DNA of 64,000 nt. It comes from Hyphomicrobium_A sp965243865 (GTDB taxonomy: Bacteria > Pseudomonadota > Alphaproteobacteria > Rhizobiales > Hyphomicrobiaceae). Positions 63,245-64,000 of this stretch are shown piece by piece. The notes below the pieces were generated by a model, which was not told the origin of the DNA, did no database searches, and saw only the letters and a program-made list of their open reading frames with translations. Position 1 is the first letter of the stretch. Every line of letters begins with the position of its first letter. The translations under genes and the position numbers were made by a program. The stretch is taken from the NCBI RefSeq assembly GCF_965243865.1, contig NZ_OZ251603.1:1302001-1366000 (forward strand), in the 5' to 3' direction.

Positions 63245-64000
63245 GGAGCCGCCAACTGCGCATCCGCGCTCGACGTCACCCGCGACACACTTCGTGCGCT
63301 TTGCGCTGCGCGGCTATCGAGGATCGCCATGGCCTCCCGGACCACGTCGGAGGGCTGATGCGACGTCATGCACCGGGCTTCGGCAAAGCCGCGCGGGCAG
63401 CGATCCATCCAGGATTCGTTGATCCACCAGCATCCACCGCAGAACGCCGGGCTCAGGTTGCGGTTCTGGCTGTAGCCGAAATAGTCCGCATCGCTCGGGC
63501 CGAACAGCACCAGGGCCCTCGCCCCGATCACGGACGCGATGTGCGCCAACCCGCTGTCGACATCCAGGTGCAGCCTCGATCCCCCGATCAGCGCGGCCGC
63601 CTCCGCCAGGGAAGTCTTCCCGACTAGCGAAATATCTGCTGCTTCCAATAGAACGCTGGTCTCAGGCGTCCCCAGCTGCACGATTGTCAGATTGGGCCTT
63701 TGCGCCTTGAGCAGAGCCAGGGCTTCATCAAATCGTGGATAGGTCTTCGTCGAGGTCTGCCCGCTCACGACGAACGCTGCATCGAACCCATTGTGGGCCG
63801 TCACATAGTCCTTGCCGGCCAATCCCAGCCGTCCGAGCACTGATCCGTCCAACCTGAGATCGAACCCTTCGCCGCCGTGCGCAATGCCTGCCTGATAGTG
63901 CAGGTAGGAGCTCCGCGTCTGGTTCGCATAGACGGCGCGGCGGCCGAAGTCGCCGCTGCTGCAAGGCAGTTCCGCCACAAGCCCGGCGTTGTCAGCGACG
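63238..64000 (-). CDS. GT9-like protein, paralogue of the preceding gene (5' end beyond window)
   Basis: At least 253 residues; the frame is open to the window edge, so the N-terminus is missing. It aligns with the neighbouring GT9-like protein: QTSTKTYPRFDEALALL, DISLVGKTSLAEAAALIGGS, RLHLDVDSGLAHIASVIGA and the terminal Cys module with identical spacing. Only the C-terminal domain is clearly visible. The two genes are convergent and lie 46 bases apart, which suggests an inverted duplication followed by divergence. Confidence 0.85.
   Translation of the reverse strand, partial: VADNAGLVAELPCSSGDFGRRAVYANQTRSSYLHYQAGIAHGGEGFDLRLDGSVLGRLGLAGKDYVTAHNGFDAAFVVSGQTSTKTYPRFDEALALLKAQRPNLTIVQLGTPETSVLLEAADISLVGKTSLAEAAALIGGSRLHLDVDSGLAHIASVIGARALVLFGPSDADYFGYSQNRNLSPAFCGGCWWINESWMDRCPRGFAEARCMTSHQPSDVVREAMAILDSRAAQSARSVSRVTSSADAQLAAPT

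Overview
The window reads as chromosomal DNA of an alphaproteobacterium, most likely order Hyphomicrobiales (Rhizobiales). Supporting signs are high GC, the suf operon with an Irr/ICE-type iron box, a usg-family gene, the moxR-DUF58-DUF4159 aerotolerance-type operon, bactofilin, DUF2147 secreted proteins, and short hairpin repeats of the kind common in this order. No genus can be fixed from sequence alone. No rRNA, tRNA, CRISPR array, prophage or intact insertion sequence was seen. Most of the window is housekeeping or core-accessory DNA. The last 9 kb is a surface-polysaccharide locus.

Layout. 1-6.5 kb (minus strand): Rrf2/IscR-like regulator, IscS/NifS-type desulfurase, sufB, sufC, sufD and sufS (cut by the window edge). 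These run from a recognisable promoter whose start is overlapped by an Irr box. 6.8-11 kb: alpha/beta hydrolase, M28 peptidase, anmK and tyrS. 11-16.3 kb: a giant AsmA-like protein, a Bcp peroxiredoxin and bactofilin. 16.4-20.5 kb: a YhaN/YhaO-like DNA-repair pair and a small acidic protein. 20.7-27.5 kb: an M48 membrane protease behind an attenuator-like leader, then secreted proteins including two DUF2147 proteins. This stretch also holds three tandem small exported proteins that share an exact C-x21-C tail, and a lipoprotein. 27.5-37.5 kb: MarC, Usg, DUF1285, the four-gene moxR operon and small membrane proteins. 37.6-43.3 kb: a phospholipase C-like/DUF4332 fusion, a sulfotransferase-like protein, and a TPP riboswitch driving a phosphodiester glycosidase plus thiC. 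The thiC frame carries an in-frame palindromic repeat. 43.3-51.1 kb: exported proteins of unknown role, an ABC-F ATPase, GNAT, SPOR and SYLF proteins and a sulfotransferase. 51.4-54.8 kb: a tiny gene with a complete anti-16S Shine-Dalgarno sequence and its own terminator, an OYE reductase with an operator over its -10 box, and two paralogous unnamed membrane proteins with enzyme-like motifs. 55-64 kb: FAD oxidoreductase, GT25, O-antigen ligase/polymerase, GT4, an ABC polysaccharide exporter and two GT9-like proteins.

The best candidates for something undescribed are: the C-x21-C exported family (25.4-27.1 kb), the EExSxGQRxFGW/HExNLHN membrane family (52.9-54.7 kb), the small gene with maximal Shine-Dalgarno pairing (51.45-51.63 kb), the phosphodiester glycosidase under TPP control (40.4-41.3 kb), and the palindromic element spliced into ThiC (41.66-41.71 kb). 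All calls come from reading the sequence. No database search was run.
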